Shown: positions 47,401 through 59,640, counted from the stretch's first letter. The stretch is 64,000 bases of DNA from Takakia lepidozioides (GCA_030704615.1 CM060732.1:34639053-34703052); one strand, 5' to 3'. Notes: a model not told the origin generated them from the sequence alone. Numbers and translations are program-made.

Positions 47401-50400
47401 CAGCAGATGGATGCTTGTGTAAAGGGATTTCTAGAGGATTTCTGGAAATCTCAGATCAATTGTCTGTTTGAAGGTAAGTCATACTACTGGTGTCAGCCGC
47501 TGACAAAGGTAGTTTCTGTCCCTTTGTTCCGCTCAAACTGGGTGCAGGGTCAATGGCCACAAGGCTACGGCAAACAACGTCTTATGAGTACATTCCTTCT
47601 CCCTCTCTCCACAAGGCTACAGCATACGTCTTATGAGTACATTCTCTTTCTCTCTCTGTCCCCACCTCTTGTCCTGTTATTCAAGGTCAAAAGCTGAAGT
47701 GCAGTGGACTCGTGAGAAATCCCAAACTGGGGAACGTTCCATTGTGGACTATATCATAATGGACAAAATTTTGTTCCCCCAGTGTGCCAATGTGTTGATC
47801 GACAGAACTGATATTGGTACCTCTGACCACTTCCTGGTTTGGACTGAGATCAAAAGGTGTTTTCCCACCACCAAGAGATCTGTGAAACGTTCGATTCGGA
47901 AGTGGCGCATAGAAAAATTCCACAATGAGGAGGTCAAGGCTGAGTACGTCCAGGCCTTGCAAGAGGCTCTCCCTCATTTTGTCCAATCGCTCCAAGAACT
48001 TCAGTCACGCTCTGTTAACGCAAGAAATGAAGTCGAAAGAGCAGTGGACTCTTGGGAGAGTTTCGTTTCCTCCGTGGCTGACAAGATCATTGGGAGGAAA
48101 CTAATTGTCTGCGGTAGAGCAGTTAATTGGTGGACCAATGAGATTAAACTCAAGATAGCTGAGAGACGAGCCCTTTATAAAGAGTGCTGCAATTGGAAAC
48201 CAACAGAGAATTGTGGGCGAGGTACTACCAGCTCCGTAAAGATATCAATCAGCTTGTTAGGTCTCAGAAGAAATTATACTGGGACAAGTTATACAGTGAA
48301 ATAAACTCAAACCACCATGGTGGTAATGACAAGAAATTCTGGTTGGCCCTTCAACGTTTGTACAAGCCGAAAAACGGTCAGCAAGTACAAGCGCTGAAGA
48401 TTACTAAAGGTGCAGTGGTGACTTCATCGGTTGACATTGTCAAAACCTTTGAAACTCGCTACAGTATCCTTGGCAGAACTTCTAGGTCTAACAGTGAGGG
48501 TCTTCTGCTGAATGGAGGGACACAGTTGGACAAACTGTTCCTATGATTCAAAATAGCCCTGATGAACTGGAGTATATTTCAATGGCTTATAATGCTCCCA
48601 TTAGTTCTTCTGAGATTGTGGAAGCAATTGAACATTTAAATGGATATAAAGCTGGTGGACCTGATGGTATTGTCAACGAGCTTATCAAGCACGGTGGTGA
48701 TCCCATGATAGAGGCCCTAGTTCTCCTCTTTAACCTTATCTGGAAGACTGAAATGATCCCCTTTCGCTGGCGACAGGGGGTCATTGTCACTCTATACAAG
48801 AAGGGTGACAGAGAAGAACCGGGGAACTACCGTGGCATCACGCTCCTCAATGCTGTTGGCAAGACATTCTGCAGAGTTATAAGTACTCGTCTCGAGGTTG
48901 ATCTGGAGTCTAGAGGTTGTTTCCACGAAGGCCAAGCTGGCTTTCGGCGAAACAGGGGCTGTGTGGATCATATCTTCACTCTAAGCCAGATTATCCAGGG
49001 AAGGAAACAAGAAGGGAAACCCACTTATGTTTTTTTCCTGGATGTCAAAAAGGCTTATGACACACTGTGGAGAGATGGCCTATGGTTCCGCCTCTGGTCT
49101 TGTGGGATCAAGGGAAAGATGTGGAGAGTTGTCCACAACTTGTATGCTCACACCAAAAGCTGTGTCACTGTTAACGGACAGAAGTCCAACTTCTTTGACA
49201 TAGACCAAGGTGTAGGCCAAGGATGTACTCTCTCCCCTCTGCTCTTCAATGTTTTCATCAATCAACTCCTCGAGGATGTGGAAAGTGAGGGATTTGGGTT
49301 AAGGGTGGGTGATACCACCATACCAGCCCTGTTTGCGGATGACTTCGCAGGCATAGGGGAGACTCCAACCAATCTCCAGGAGTTGATTGATTGCGCGAAG
49401 AGATACTTTGATCTTTGGGGGCTAGAGGCTAATGTCAGCAAATGTGCAGTGGTAGCATTCAACGACAGAGGAGAGGGAGGAAGTGATCTTAAGTGGCAGT
49501 GGGGTAGCCAAGAGATCCCGGTCCTCCCTTCCTACACTTACCTGGGCGTTGAGTTTTCCTCCAATTGTAATTGGGATGCACATATCCGGAAAGTTGTTCA
49601 AACTGGCAAGGGCAAAGCTCTGGGCTCACTAAATTTTTCCACTGCAGAGGGGTCAACTCTGAGGTTAAGAAAACCATGCTTTGTCGCGTTATTAGACCTG
49701 CCTTGGAGTACGGATCTGCTATATGGGTTGATAACTCCAACCAGGCTAAGTCTCTAGAATCCATTCAAGTGGGGGTGCTTAAGGAGTGTATGTCAGCATG
49801 CTCCAAAACAGCCAATGTGGCTGTTCGGGGTGAGTTTGGCATTCCGTCCTTAAGCTCCCGACGAGATGAATTCAAGGTCAGATGGTGGGGTCAGCTGCAA
49901 CATATGCCCAACACCAGATATCCTAAGTTAATCGACTCTATATCTTGGAAACAGGACCGCCCTGTCAAACAGGCTCAGTCCTGGCAGAAGAGAGTAGAAG
50001 AGATTCTCAAGGACCTGGACCTGGATCCGCAAGTCTCGACCCTGCTGGATAAATCTGACTTAGAGGCTGTAGTGTCCTCAGCCATGTCTGTTGCCATGAG
50101 ATTGTCTGATGAAAATGAAGTTAGGCAGAAACTTCCCTGAACTTGTTTCCAGTCAGTGACATGGGGGAGGACATCTTGGATGACCTCAAGGGTCTACCCA
50201 CTCTCGGCACTGGACTGAAATTTAAACTCAGGGCAGGAAGCCTACCTTTGAACAGCAAACAGAAGCAGAGAGGAAAGGGAGAGTGCAATTGCCCGCTGTG
50301 TGGGCAATCTGAAGACAGTATTCACTTTCTGATACACTGTCCGGGGTTCTCTCACCAAAGAGACGCTCTCTTCAATTCTATCAAGGGAATTGTGCCTGTA

Positions 50401-53400
50401 CCCCTGTTTAACAACTTTGAAAGTCTCGAGGCTGAGCCAAAAGCCCAGGCCCTCCTAAGGCCTAGTTTTTGGGCAAATCACACAGCAGATTGATGCTTGT
50501 GTGAAGGGATTTCTAGAGGATATCTGGAAAACCCGGATTAATTCTATATATGATGGTAAGTCACACTACCAACGTCCGCCCCTGACAGAGGTAGGTTCTG
50601 TCCCTTTTGTTCCCGCTCAAACTGGGCGCGGGGTCAATGGCCACAAGGCTACGGCAAACAACGTCTTATGAGTACAATCTCTCTGTCCCCATCCACTCTT
50701 CAGAAGTTGATTGATGGTGCAAAGAGGTACTTTGATCTGTGGAGACTAGAAGCAAACGTTAGTAAATGCGTGGTAAATGCCTTCAATGATCTGAAGTGGG
50801 AGGGCAGCCACATTCACAGGCAATGCATTGGGTTTCTTCTGACCTTCTCATGCATTGAGAAAGAGGCTGTGTAATGCTTTCTCGTTTCAATATTTGACAT
50901 GAAATTCCAGTGCCTACACTTGGGCCAGTTGTGAATTGCTTTTGAGGCAAATCGACAACAGGTTGGCTACCTTCCATCCATCCTGTTATCCCAGATGTCC
51001 TCCCTCCCCACGCAACATGAACTGTTAGATGTTCCATGTTATTAAGGGTGGAGTCTATTAGTTTTAATGCTTTATAATCTGTTATTGTAAGCCACTGCAG
51101 GTGGTCTTTGTGGTGGTTGACTTCCCTAGCAACAGCATCGCATGAGCTACACTGTCTTTGACTGGACCATGCACCTGCAGGGAGTTACTGCGGTGTTGAA
51201 CTTGCAGCGGAAAAGTGAGCGTGTGAATTGGGGAATAGATGGTGAAGCCATTGAGGGGATGGCCCGTGACAAGGGTATTGTATTTGTGAGTTGCCCAATC
51301 AGGTACCTCCCAGAACTCCAAATCCTCAGGGCAGGAAGTTTACAGGTAGTGTGTGCACATTTGCTAGTATTGTGTTCCTTTAACGGAAGACTCGAGGTGA
51401 TGAAGTGGTGGATTGTGGTGGAGGTATGTAGTTGCTTTCTGGCTGTAAGAAATTGCTGATGACTCTGCCAGTGCAGGGATGTGGACACGGTGGATTTGCG
51501 ACGGAAGCTACCGTATGCAGTGGGAGTGTTATATCGAATGTTGAGGCGAGGCCACCGTGTGTATACCACCTGTACCACTGGTCTGGATCGCTCTGCTGCT
51601 CTTGTGATAGCCTACCTGCACTGGATTCAGGATGTGGCTCTGCCTCAGGCCTTCAACTTTGTTACTACCTTGCATCCTTCTGGTCCTGACCGGTTTGTTT
51701 CTATACTTCTCATCTGGTTGGTGTAGGATTCTCCTACTATGCTGTTTATATTGTCAAATGAAGCCATGGGAGGGTTGGAGTTGTGGTTGTGGAATAGCAG
51801 GAAATATGGAAGAGAACAGGTTTTGCATCTTTCTTTTTGACATGTCCAGGCCAGTGGCTTCCTCTTTACTATAAAAGCCTCGGGCAGACACAAATTAGAA
51901 TTGATGTGCATATCTTCAGGAAATATATTGGTGTTGCAGGCCAGCCTTAGTGTGGGCTACATGGGATCTTATTGCAATGGTTGAAAAGGGGAAACATCAG
52001 GGACCTCCAACTCATGCAGTCCAGTTTGTCTGGAATCACGGTTGCAACCAGGTCTCGTCCTCCTCTTTCCCCAGTGTAACACATGCAATGTCCTGCTGGT
52101 TGAATTTTAGCTATGTACAATTTGCTTAAAACTTATTGTCGCTTCACAGGACATTCGTTTTCTTGCCCAATCTTGATTTTCAATTGCAGTTGATTCAATG
52201 CCCTTTGTCAACTCTGGTGCAGAGAGATTGTGTGGTATAGAGGGATGGAAACCAGCAGAAGTAGACAAGGGGAGAGGTTGTGTGTTGTGCAGGGCGAGGA
52301 GGTTTTGGTTGTGGGAGAGTTTACTGCTGATTGGACTCAGCCAATTAAGGCAGTCCATGTTGGTGGACCCAAGTATATTGTCAATCTTCGTCTTCCACAG
52401 GGCAAGTAAGGACAAAGCAGCCCCATATAGTGCTATTCTCTGTAACTACCTCCGCATCCTTTTCTCAGGGCTTCTCGCTTGCCATGCACTACTCACATTT
52501 TTCCCAGCAAATTCTGCTGTGTTCTTGCCAGACTGTTGCACTGTCAGTGTGGGGGTCCAAAACGTTTTGTGATGCATGGCCAAGTCACTGTTGAATTTCA
52601 TGTTCTTACAGCTCCCTCAAGATCTGAATGCTGTAGAAGCCTTGAGGTTCGCTATGTTTAGTATTGCTTCCCTGAATCCCTCCTGCCGGTCTTAGTGCAC
52701 AATGCCCAAGATCTCATGTGGTGTTTTGGCTCCTCTCTTCACATGCTATCAGGCCTTCTGGTTAGGTGTTTGCATAAACTATTTTGCACTCCAGGTCATC
52801 GAAGTCAAGAGAAAAGTGCTAATATGAACACAGCTGATCTACAAATTATGGAGGGATGCAGGTATTATTTCAAATTCATAGTTGGGGGACAATGGCGGCA
52901 CTCAAACAATTTGTCAACCGAAGGGGATAGGTGGGGAAACGTCAATAATGTGATTCAGGTTGGAGATGTTGCATCCACCACATTTTCCAACCCCGTGCAT
53001 ACACATATTAAGGTGAAGTCCACATTAACTTGCTGATTGCCGTCATGTGTTTGTGGGGTACTTTTTGTTTCTCAGACCAGGTCCTGAACGCTCTCTAGAA
53101 ATTTGCCTACAATTCCTCACTTGAACAGATGGATTTCAACCACAAAGAATGGTTTTATTCATGAAATCAGATTCCTACCTTTATTCAGTTATGTTTCAAG
53201 CGTGTTGTCTGGAGTTGACTCTGCACTTAAACTAAATAGATTCCGTTCTGGAGCTAGCTGTTGGTCAAAGTCTGTTCAACTTGATATGCGAGTTATCACA
53301 GCTCACATTAAAGCTTCCCTGGGCATGTGTGGCGAATGCAGGATCTGACAAGCATCAAAGTGATAGAACGACCCTTGACTGAAGATGAGCGCTTCACACT

Positions 53401-53473
53401 CGCCTTCGCCGCACGCAGGATGGCCTTTGCTATTTCTCCACTCACGTTTGTCGCGAAAAAATGGAAGCAATAG
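41494..53473 (+). CDS. LSF1: Like-SEX4 1 (LSF1), 10 exons
   Basis: Plastid starch-degradation protein of the glucan-phosphatase family; the Arabidopsis protein binds beta-amylases and starch and is thought to act as a scaffold. Exons: 41494-41919, 42349-42455, 43012-43489, 43835-43906, 51181-51302, 51477-51692, 51940-52051, 52293-52405, 52862-53012, 53342-53473; GT-AG introns join in frame to 642 residues. Order: a Ser/Lys-rich N-terminus, probably a transit peptide; PDZ-like region (about 107-195; INLDQYMVTLDKPIGIRFA); dual-specificity phosphatase (about 338-490) with ITEQVFVGSCIQTEADV and the CX5R loop CTTGLDRS (Cys434, Arg440); CBM48 starch-binding domain (about 495-590) with GEEVLVVGEFTADW and YYFKFIVGGQWRHS; a conserved C-terminal tail (IKVIERPLTEDERF). 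The CX5R residues are intact, though activity in this subfamily is doubtful. Intron 4 is 7.3 kb because of LINE insertions. Confidence 0.94.
44559..45732 (-). mobile_element. Inverted LINE segment (EN end to mid-RT)
   Basis: The reverse complement of 47795-49180 of the neighbouring LINE copy. On the minus strand it encodes the end of the endonuclease and the N-terminal RT, including DELEYISKGYN, ISSSEIVEAIEHLN, HKAGGPDGIVNELIKH and ERNRGCVDHIF, with breaks. Its left edge corresponds to the exact point where the plus-strand copy at 46136 begins. Confidence 0.8.
45733..47690 (+). mobile_element. LINE copy, 5' piece plus RT C-terminal half
   Basis: 45733-46135 holds an open frame (KVSNRYDALDEVDAKQPDRLD) that may be the segment upstream of the endonuclease; it has no counterpart in the neighbour. 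From 46136 it matches the neighbour from 49177 on: QKSNFFDID, QGCTLSPVLFNFFIN, a mutated catalytic loop MFGDDFA, then RPALEYASAVWVDDSN and EFKVRWWGQLQHM. The 3' tail runs to about 47690, with a partial tail duplication. Stops and frameshifts make it a pseudogene. Confidence 0.75.
47691..50690 (+). mobile_element. LINE copy, 5'-truncated, EN end to 3' tail
   Basis: The more intact non-LTR retrotransposon. It begins inside the endonuclease domain (SIVDYIIMD, GTSDHFLVW). Reverse transcriptase follows over 48184-50140 in several frames: SSSEIVEAIEHLN, AGGPDGIVNELIK, YKKGDREEPGNYRGITLLN, AGFRRNRGCVDHIF, FFLDVKKAYDTLW, QGVGQGCTLSPLLFN and the catalytic LFADDFAGIGETP. A C-terminal CPLCGQSEDSIHFLIHC (50291-50342) is a CCHC-type finger. 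At least four frameshifts (near 48230, 48540, 49640, 50140) inactivate it. The tail contains GGCCACAAGGCTACGGCAAA. Lies in LSF1 intron 4, in the sense direction. Confidence 0.88.
48543..49640 (+). pseudogene. LINE reverse transcriptase core
   Basis: The longest intact stretch of the element's polymerase, about 365 residues, from the fingers (APISSSEIVEAIEHLNGYKAGGPDG) through the palm with FADD, and on to YLGVEFSSNCNWDAHIRKVV in the thumb region. It is out of frame with both neighbouring parts, so no full protein can be made. FADD in place of the commoner YADD is accepted in several LINE lineages. Confidence 0.88.
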
Positions 53474-53625
53474 AATGCCAAATACACAAGCAAGGAGGCA
53501 TATTCTCATGTAAATTACTTGACGAGGTCTACACATGCTGACACTTCCTGTGTTGTTGTGTAGATTGTCTTTACTATGTCAGGCTGAGGCTTACGACATG
53601 TGTATGATAGGTAGAGGTGAATCTA

Positions 53626-53925
53626 TTACAAAATGATATAAATAATTAGTTTACCTGGATTGTCATGGTTTTCAGTAGGATTGGCATGATACTGTAAATA
53701 AACGTGTTGTATGAAGATCAAGGGCTGATCCATGCTGGCAAGATACAGTACATGATTTTTGGTAGGCATCTCTGGAGCAACCACAGTTGGGTCTTTCAAA
53801 ATCACTTGGAGCTTCGAAATTGGCCCGGCTTGGATAACCAAGCTTTCTGGCAATTTTTGGTCAACAATAGAGGCGAGAACTTCAATGGCTCTCTTTAAAT
53901 CTGTTTTTTCAAAAGCTGATAGCAT
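53626..53925 (-). pseudogene. Truncated BAHD acyltransferase exon-1 copy
   Basis: The minus-strand frame reads MLSAFEKTDLKRAIEVLASIVDQKLP..., then KLQVILKDPTVVAPEMPTKNHVLYLASMDQPLIF, then QYHANPTENHDN, and then runs into unrelated sequence. It matches the first third of exon 1 of the BAHD gene at 57987, including its upstream flank (54000-54115 resembles 58100-58250). No second exon, HxxxDG or DFGxG motif follows. It is a partial tandem duplicate about 4.1 kb away. Confidence 0.75.
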
Positions 53926-56295
53926 TCGAATAACCTCAAAACGGAAGTTCTGAGGTTAGATACTTGAGACCAAATGTCGTGTCGCGGGTCTTCCTTCCTC
54001 CTTCCTCAACCCAGTTGCAGATCTTTGAATAGAAGCTTATAGCTGTACAATTTTGTGTCTGTGTCTATCCTCAATATCGGCCTTGCTTGTTTCCCTTCAC
54101 TGCAAGAAGCATTCTAGTTACAACGACCATGTAAACATAATGAGCTACTGATCTTGCTTCACTGCCACCTCTTTTATACTACATGAGCAATATCTCGTCA
54201 ACCAATTGCCATTTAAACTTTCAGCTGGTAGCTGTGTTAGGAGCATAGTTCTATTCTGTAGGAAATAAAAACAAACTGTAATGTGTTAACTATCAATGGT
54301 CAGACCAGGGAAAGCAGAGAAAATGTAGCTAGGAATGATGATTAAGTATTCTCAAGGAAACTCAGAGAGGAAAATCCCAATTGGGTAGAAGCTAGAAACA
54401 AATTCATAGAGGAGTACTGTAACAATGTTGGTCCACATAACACATCTAAGTAAAGGTACATTTGACATGACAGAAAACTCTGAAAGAAACAGCTTTTCAA
54501 CTCTCTCATTGTAACAACACTGGAGCTCGCCGTGGAGAACGGCTCAATACTACAAAGCTTTCGGAGTTACGAGCTTCCCTGAAGTGTCGAGAATAAACTT
54601 CACGCCCAAATGTCCAATGATTATTTAGTAATGAGCATGAGCTTCTAAGCATTAACAAGAAACTAGAGCATCTCGTGGAAACTTATGAGCAGCTTGAACA
54701 CACCAGAGAACTTTCGCCTTTTAGATTCGACAAACTTGTCCACCTGCCATGGCACCGGATGCTATGAATAGGAAGCCAGATCTGCTAGTGCAACCCAACG
54801 GAGGCCCGTGGAGGAGCGATCCGAACCTTCTTGAAGGCGACAGACAGACCACGGTACTCAATGTTCCATCTCCTTCTCACTCCAAGACAGTCGAGGTGGG
54901 CGAGATTGGAATCTTGGCCCGCCCTTCTTTTGAAGTGCTGACGAAGCCTTGACCCGCCACTTGAGTATATAGGCGTCATCGCATAGCTGGGATATGTCTA
55001 GAGCATCTTGTACATGCTAGCACGCACAGACATAGCAATGTATAGTGTAGTATCATGAGAGCACAGTACGTGGTGTGTACTGTGTGCCTCACAATAGTAT
55101 ACTAATATAGTACTCTTTACCTTTAATCTGTGCTGGTTGTCATTACTCTGTGAACTATTATAGCGCTGATTTCCCTAAATACGCATTTGAATCGGATGGG
55201 TGTTCGTAGAGAAGCAACCGTTGTTTCATACGATCTCATCTTAGCAATTCTAGTCTCACGAGGTTTGCAAAATTTAGCCCGGCCTCGTTTGCAACCTGTT
55301 TGCAATTCGGTGGGGTGGATGCAGCTGTATACACCGTCCCGTTTAGGTATACGGCTTATAAGAAGAGTGGAAATATGCATGTATCGTGTACTGCGCCTCC
55401 AGTGCTGTAATGCATGTGACGGCAATTTCTGCATTACTATTATTCTTGCGTTCACAAGGGCTTGTCCTTGCCGATCACACACTAGGTACATCTTAATCGT
55501 CTAGCACTGACTCTGTTTCCTTCAAACTAATCTCACTCTAGAAGTCTGAGCTTTGAAGAGATTATTGGACATCGCACTGGTAATCATGTCTGCTCCTAGT
55601 GCATGACTCGTGCTCAGAAGCAGAGCGTGTAAGTGGTCTGGATGGTCAATGTTGCTCAACGATCTGAGGGATTACCAAGAGCCAGCTTTGATCCGAGCAA
55701 TTATGGACTGTTGTGTTCCGGACTTTAGTTCAGGGCTGTTAGTCCATGAATTCTGGACCTCAAGTGTGCCTACCTAGTAACTGATCAGCAACATTGATAC
55801 TATGAAGAGGGAGCTCACAAGCAAGATACTACACTCCAGGCATTAATTGTCAAGCGTCAGAGGGAGACGGTTCAACACCACAGCATCAACTGTGTGCACT
55901 AAAACACCACCAATGTAAATGAAACCATTCATTGTGGTTCTGCATGTGTCGCCCGTCCAACTTCAAACTACCAAGACCTGTCTGTACAGAGCCGTCAAGC
56001 CGTCACCCGTTGTCGTTGGCCGGGAGTAGTCCCGGCCCTTTACCCTGAAGTCTTTTGACAAACTCAAATTTCAGACCTTATCTCAATGTAGGCGATGGAT
56101 GAGTGATCGACGAAACATGACATTGTACTTGTACTTGAAAATAGGTTTGTGGGATGTGTGGCTAATCCCGAAAGAATGAAGGGAGGGTGGAATGATAGCG
56201 AGGCAGCAGTGACGATGAACAATTGTCCAGCTAGATTGCTACACCTAATCACAGTCGAGTAGTTGGCATAGAATAAGGTAGTAACTCATTAGTAA
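53926..56295. other. Intergenic region with duplicated BAHD flank
   Basis: 53926-54130 is a duplicate of the BAHD upstream flank. The remainder has no recognised gene. The 67-residue frame at 54749-54952 (+), starting MAPDAMNRKPDLL, lacks motifs. 56000-56295 is presumably the 3' untranslated region of the BAHD gene. Confidence 0.4.
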
Positions 56296-57987
56296 CTACA
56301 GGCGAGCTGTAACTCCAGTACGTATTGCCTCTTTAAACTTCTCCATAGCTCTCGGAGGCAGTCCGATCACCACTTCGAAATCGTTCTTTTCCCCTTGGGG
56401 CAATGCAAAGTAAACTATCTCAGGCGGCATGCCACGAGTGACAGGTCCACAATAAAATGGCTTTCCCAAACCAAAGTCAATCTCATAGAATCCCAATCGT
56501 GACCAGTCGGTAATCGAAAATGAGAAATTGACCGAAGTTGTCCTCTTCCTTAGGTCCTCAATGTAATCAACTCCGGATCTCAAGTATTTGTCTGTGATTA
56601 AAGCCATCCCTTCTTGTATAAGCCACACTGCATAAGACAGAGGCTTGGATAGGAGCTCATCAGCTGTGGTCATAGCGCAAGCTACATAAAGTACGTTACC
56701 AACATAGTCGGGCGGAACGGGCGGAGAAAACTTTGAACGCACCTCCATTGTCACGAGGAGTCGGGTTTTCTGGGATGGATCCATTCCAAGTGCTTTCGTC
56801 CGTGCGCGCCAAACATGGGCTGCGAGCATCTCAAAAGTGGAGCACTTGCTCACATAACCCCCAGGCTTTCTCAGTATTTGTTGTCTTAACTCTGTGAGGG
56901 TTTCACGGGTGAAATAGAAAGTGTTGTATACAAAATCATCACCCAAGAGATCTTCTGACAGATCGATCTCGTCAAATTCAGGGTGTGGGAAGTCGATCTG
57001 AAGTGGAGATCGTGGGCCAAAGATTCTACGGTCCAAAAATGGAGCTCTCAAAGGGGTACTGTCTCCACGAGCTAAAGCAGCCCAAGCTTTTAGGAACTGC
57101 GTGAGTGCGACGCCGTCCATAAACAAATGGTTAAGGCCAAAGCCGAATGCAAACCCACCACACCTGAACCTTGTCACCTGCTAGCACAGAGGGGGCGATT
57201 CAACCAGAACTTAGCTGTTTCGGATTCAACATGCAGTATTGAGCGCGTCCGACATCCTGCAATGTGGTGACATATGACATTTTGAATCTAAAAACCTAGT
57301 TGAGTCGTCGTCTATTTACCGAGCCAATCATCAATTGGACCTCATTAAGAGTGCAAGCATTTGAGAAAAGATGCATTCACATCCACATATAGTATCCACT
57401 AATCAAAATTCCTCTATGTTTAGGAAGGTTTTAAAACACTTACACAGTGAGCAGGACGTTTTAATCGGGCACTACATGCATACATGGCACCATGAAACAA
57501 AATTTTGACTTCAGTTATGAGTTACCTGAATAACCAACGCAGGGGTCGCAAGCAGCTGATGCAATCCCTCCTGATTCATTGCCTCTGGAACTGAGTAGAC
57601 CAGTTGCATCAATCTCGGATCGGGCTTGCCGGAATCGCTCTGTTTTTCCAATTCAGATATGGCGGCATCTGCCTCAGCTTCCACAAACACGACCCCTTTG
57701 CCATTACAGTTAACTTCGAGTCCCCCCTCCAAACTGATCTGAAGCCTTCCTGCTAGAGGGTAATACGGGACAAGTACCTTGGAAAGTGCCTCTCTCATCA
57801 CTGTTGCTACATTGTCATAGTTTTTCGTAGGGTGGGCATGATACAAGAAAAGAGGGTGTGGTGTATAAACCAGGGGCTGATCCATGTTGGAGAGATACAT
57901 CACATGATTTTTGGTAGGAACAGCTGGAACAACCAAAGTTGAGTCTTTCAAGATCACTTTGAGGTTTGGCTCAGCTACGATACCCAT
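56296..57987 (-). CDS. BAHD-family acyltransferase, two exons
   Basis: Transfers an acyl group from an acyl-CoA to an alcohol or amine; cytosolic. Exon 1 is 57987-57526 and exon 2 is 57177-56296, joined at a phase-0 GT-AG intron to 447 residues, the usual length. His171-Asp175-Gly176 in NHLFMDG is the catalytic HxxxDG. DFGLGKP (388-394) is the structural DFGWG motif with Leu in place of Trp. The N-terminal KNHVMYLSNMDQPL block and the YYPLAGRL helix are typical. The sequence resembles the hydroxycinnamoyl-CoA transferase side of the family (HCT or feruloyl-transferase types), but the acceptor cannot be told from sequence. Just upstream of ATG 57987 a frame homologous to the N-terminus of the truncated copy is present but shifted by one base. 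Confidence 0.9.
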
Positions 57988-59640
57988 GCTTTCTGGCAGT
58001 TTTTCTCGTCTATAATACAGGCGAGAACGTCAATGGGTCTCTTCAAATCTGGATGTCTAAGATGTTTCGGAAGCTCATAGCAGTCGAATCACCTCAAAAC
58101 AGAAGTTACCAGGTTACACACTTCGGACCTCCTCCTTCCTCGACCCAGTTGCAGATCTTCGGACTTGAGCTTATAACTGTACAACTTTCTGTCGGTGTCT
58201 ATCCTCAATATCGTTCTTGCATGTGTCTCTTGGCAAGAAGCATTCAAGCTACAAAAGATGATGAACTGTTTCGCCGGCACCTCCTCTAAGTCTACCACAT
58301 GAGCATCACAATAATTGGTGAGCCCATGTGCAACACGCTCACTCGGAGTCTGATTGGGAGTAATATAGTCAAGCTCATGAATACTCCAAACACGTTCCAA
58401 GTTCCCATTCGAAGTTCAACATGTGTTAGGTAGTGAAATTTGTAAGTTGAAATGATATTTTGGTCTTTCCATAATTACAAGTTGTAATGAAGGAACCTTT
58501 TCTAAGATCATAGATTGTTCAAAGAACTTCAAAGATCGTCTTACAAAAGCCTTGGAAGCCCATACGCCTATGTTCTTGTAGCTTTCTTTAGACAACAAGT
58601 TTATGTTGCTTTGCAAAAGGCTCAAGCTCAATCTATTTTACGTCGGGCAGAGGTTGCTGGGGCGGCTACACCTTTCCTATTGTCTGACCTTCTTCAGGCT
58701 GTAGGTGATACTATAATTTTCAGATGTGGCCCAAAAAGAATCCTTCCTAAAAATGAAGAGCATAAAAAACCAAGAAATTTGTCAAATGTGGGCAATGTTT
58801 CCATCGCCTGATATTAGAGTCTCGGGAATTGTATACCTGACATGATAACACACCATCCCTGAAATTTTCACTTTTTTCTGACCTGTTTTCATGTGGGCTG
58901 CTTTGTACTCACAAATTGGGGGGTAAAAAAAAACCCAATTTGAAGCGGGCAGGCCAACATTTGGGCTACGAAAATTGCTTAGGACAAATATGTCCAATTT
59001 ACAATCGTTGTGGTCTATGTCATGCTTGCATGCAAAGGTTGTTGTAGAAAAAAATTCAATCCAATTGGGCAATACTTTAGGCTATTTGCCTGGTACTTCC
59101 CAACCCAAAGACCTCTCTTGCTAGATACCAAAATAATAGCATGTCAAAATGTAGATGTCAGCTCAGCTGTTCTGTTAACCCCTAAACGCCCCGGGTAGTT
59201 TGACTTTCTATTGCAAGAAACGACCCCCTGCTGCGAAATTAGGTGTAATTCCCAAAATTTCTACAATTTTGAAATTCTGACCATACAATCTGTGCCCACC
59301 TACCCCTTGCACCCACATGCCAAATTTTGGGCCAATCAGACCACATCTGCAAAAATGCCACCGTTGTAAGTGGGGCCCAATTTTTGGCCAAGTGTCAATT
59401 TATCCCAAAAAAAAATGGATTTTGGTATGTTTGGGTGACGGATTGGAATTGGATAAGGTTGGTGGACCCACATTTTGATCTATGCAAGGTCTTGCAACGG
59501 TCAAAGAAAAAATTTAAAGGCCATTTGGCCAAGAATACAACCAAAGATGGTTGGTCAAAGCACAAGGGGTAGTATTTTTTTGCTTATATGAACAGAGACA
59601 ATAATTGGTATGAGTTTACACCTCCATCTTTTCACAAAAC
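57988..59640. other. BAHD upstream region, no further gene
   Basis: 58000-58270 is the BAHD promoter side and is duplicated at 53926-54130. Beyond it no recognisable gene is present; frames at 58515-58811 (+) and 58782-59072 (-) have no motif. Confidence 0.4.

Noticed and set aside
54749-54952. 67-residue frame starting MAPDAMNRKPDLL
   Set aside because: Reasonable amino-acid mix but no family resemblance, no adjacent exon and no conservation evidence.
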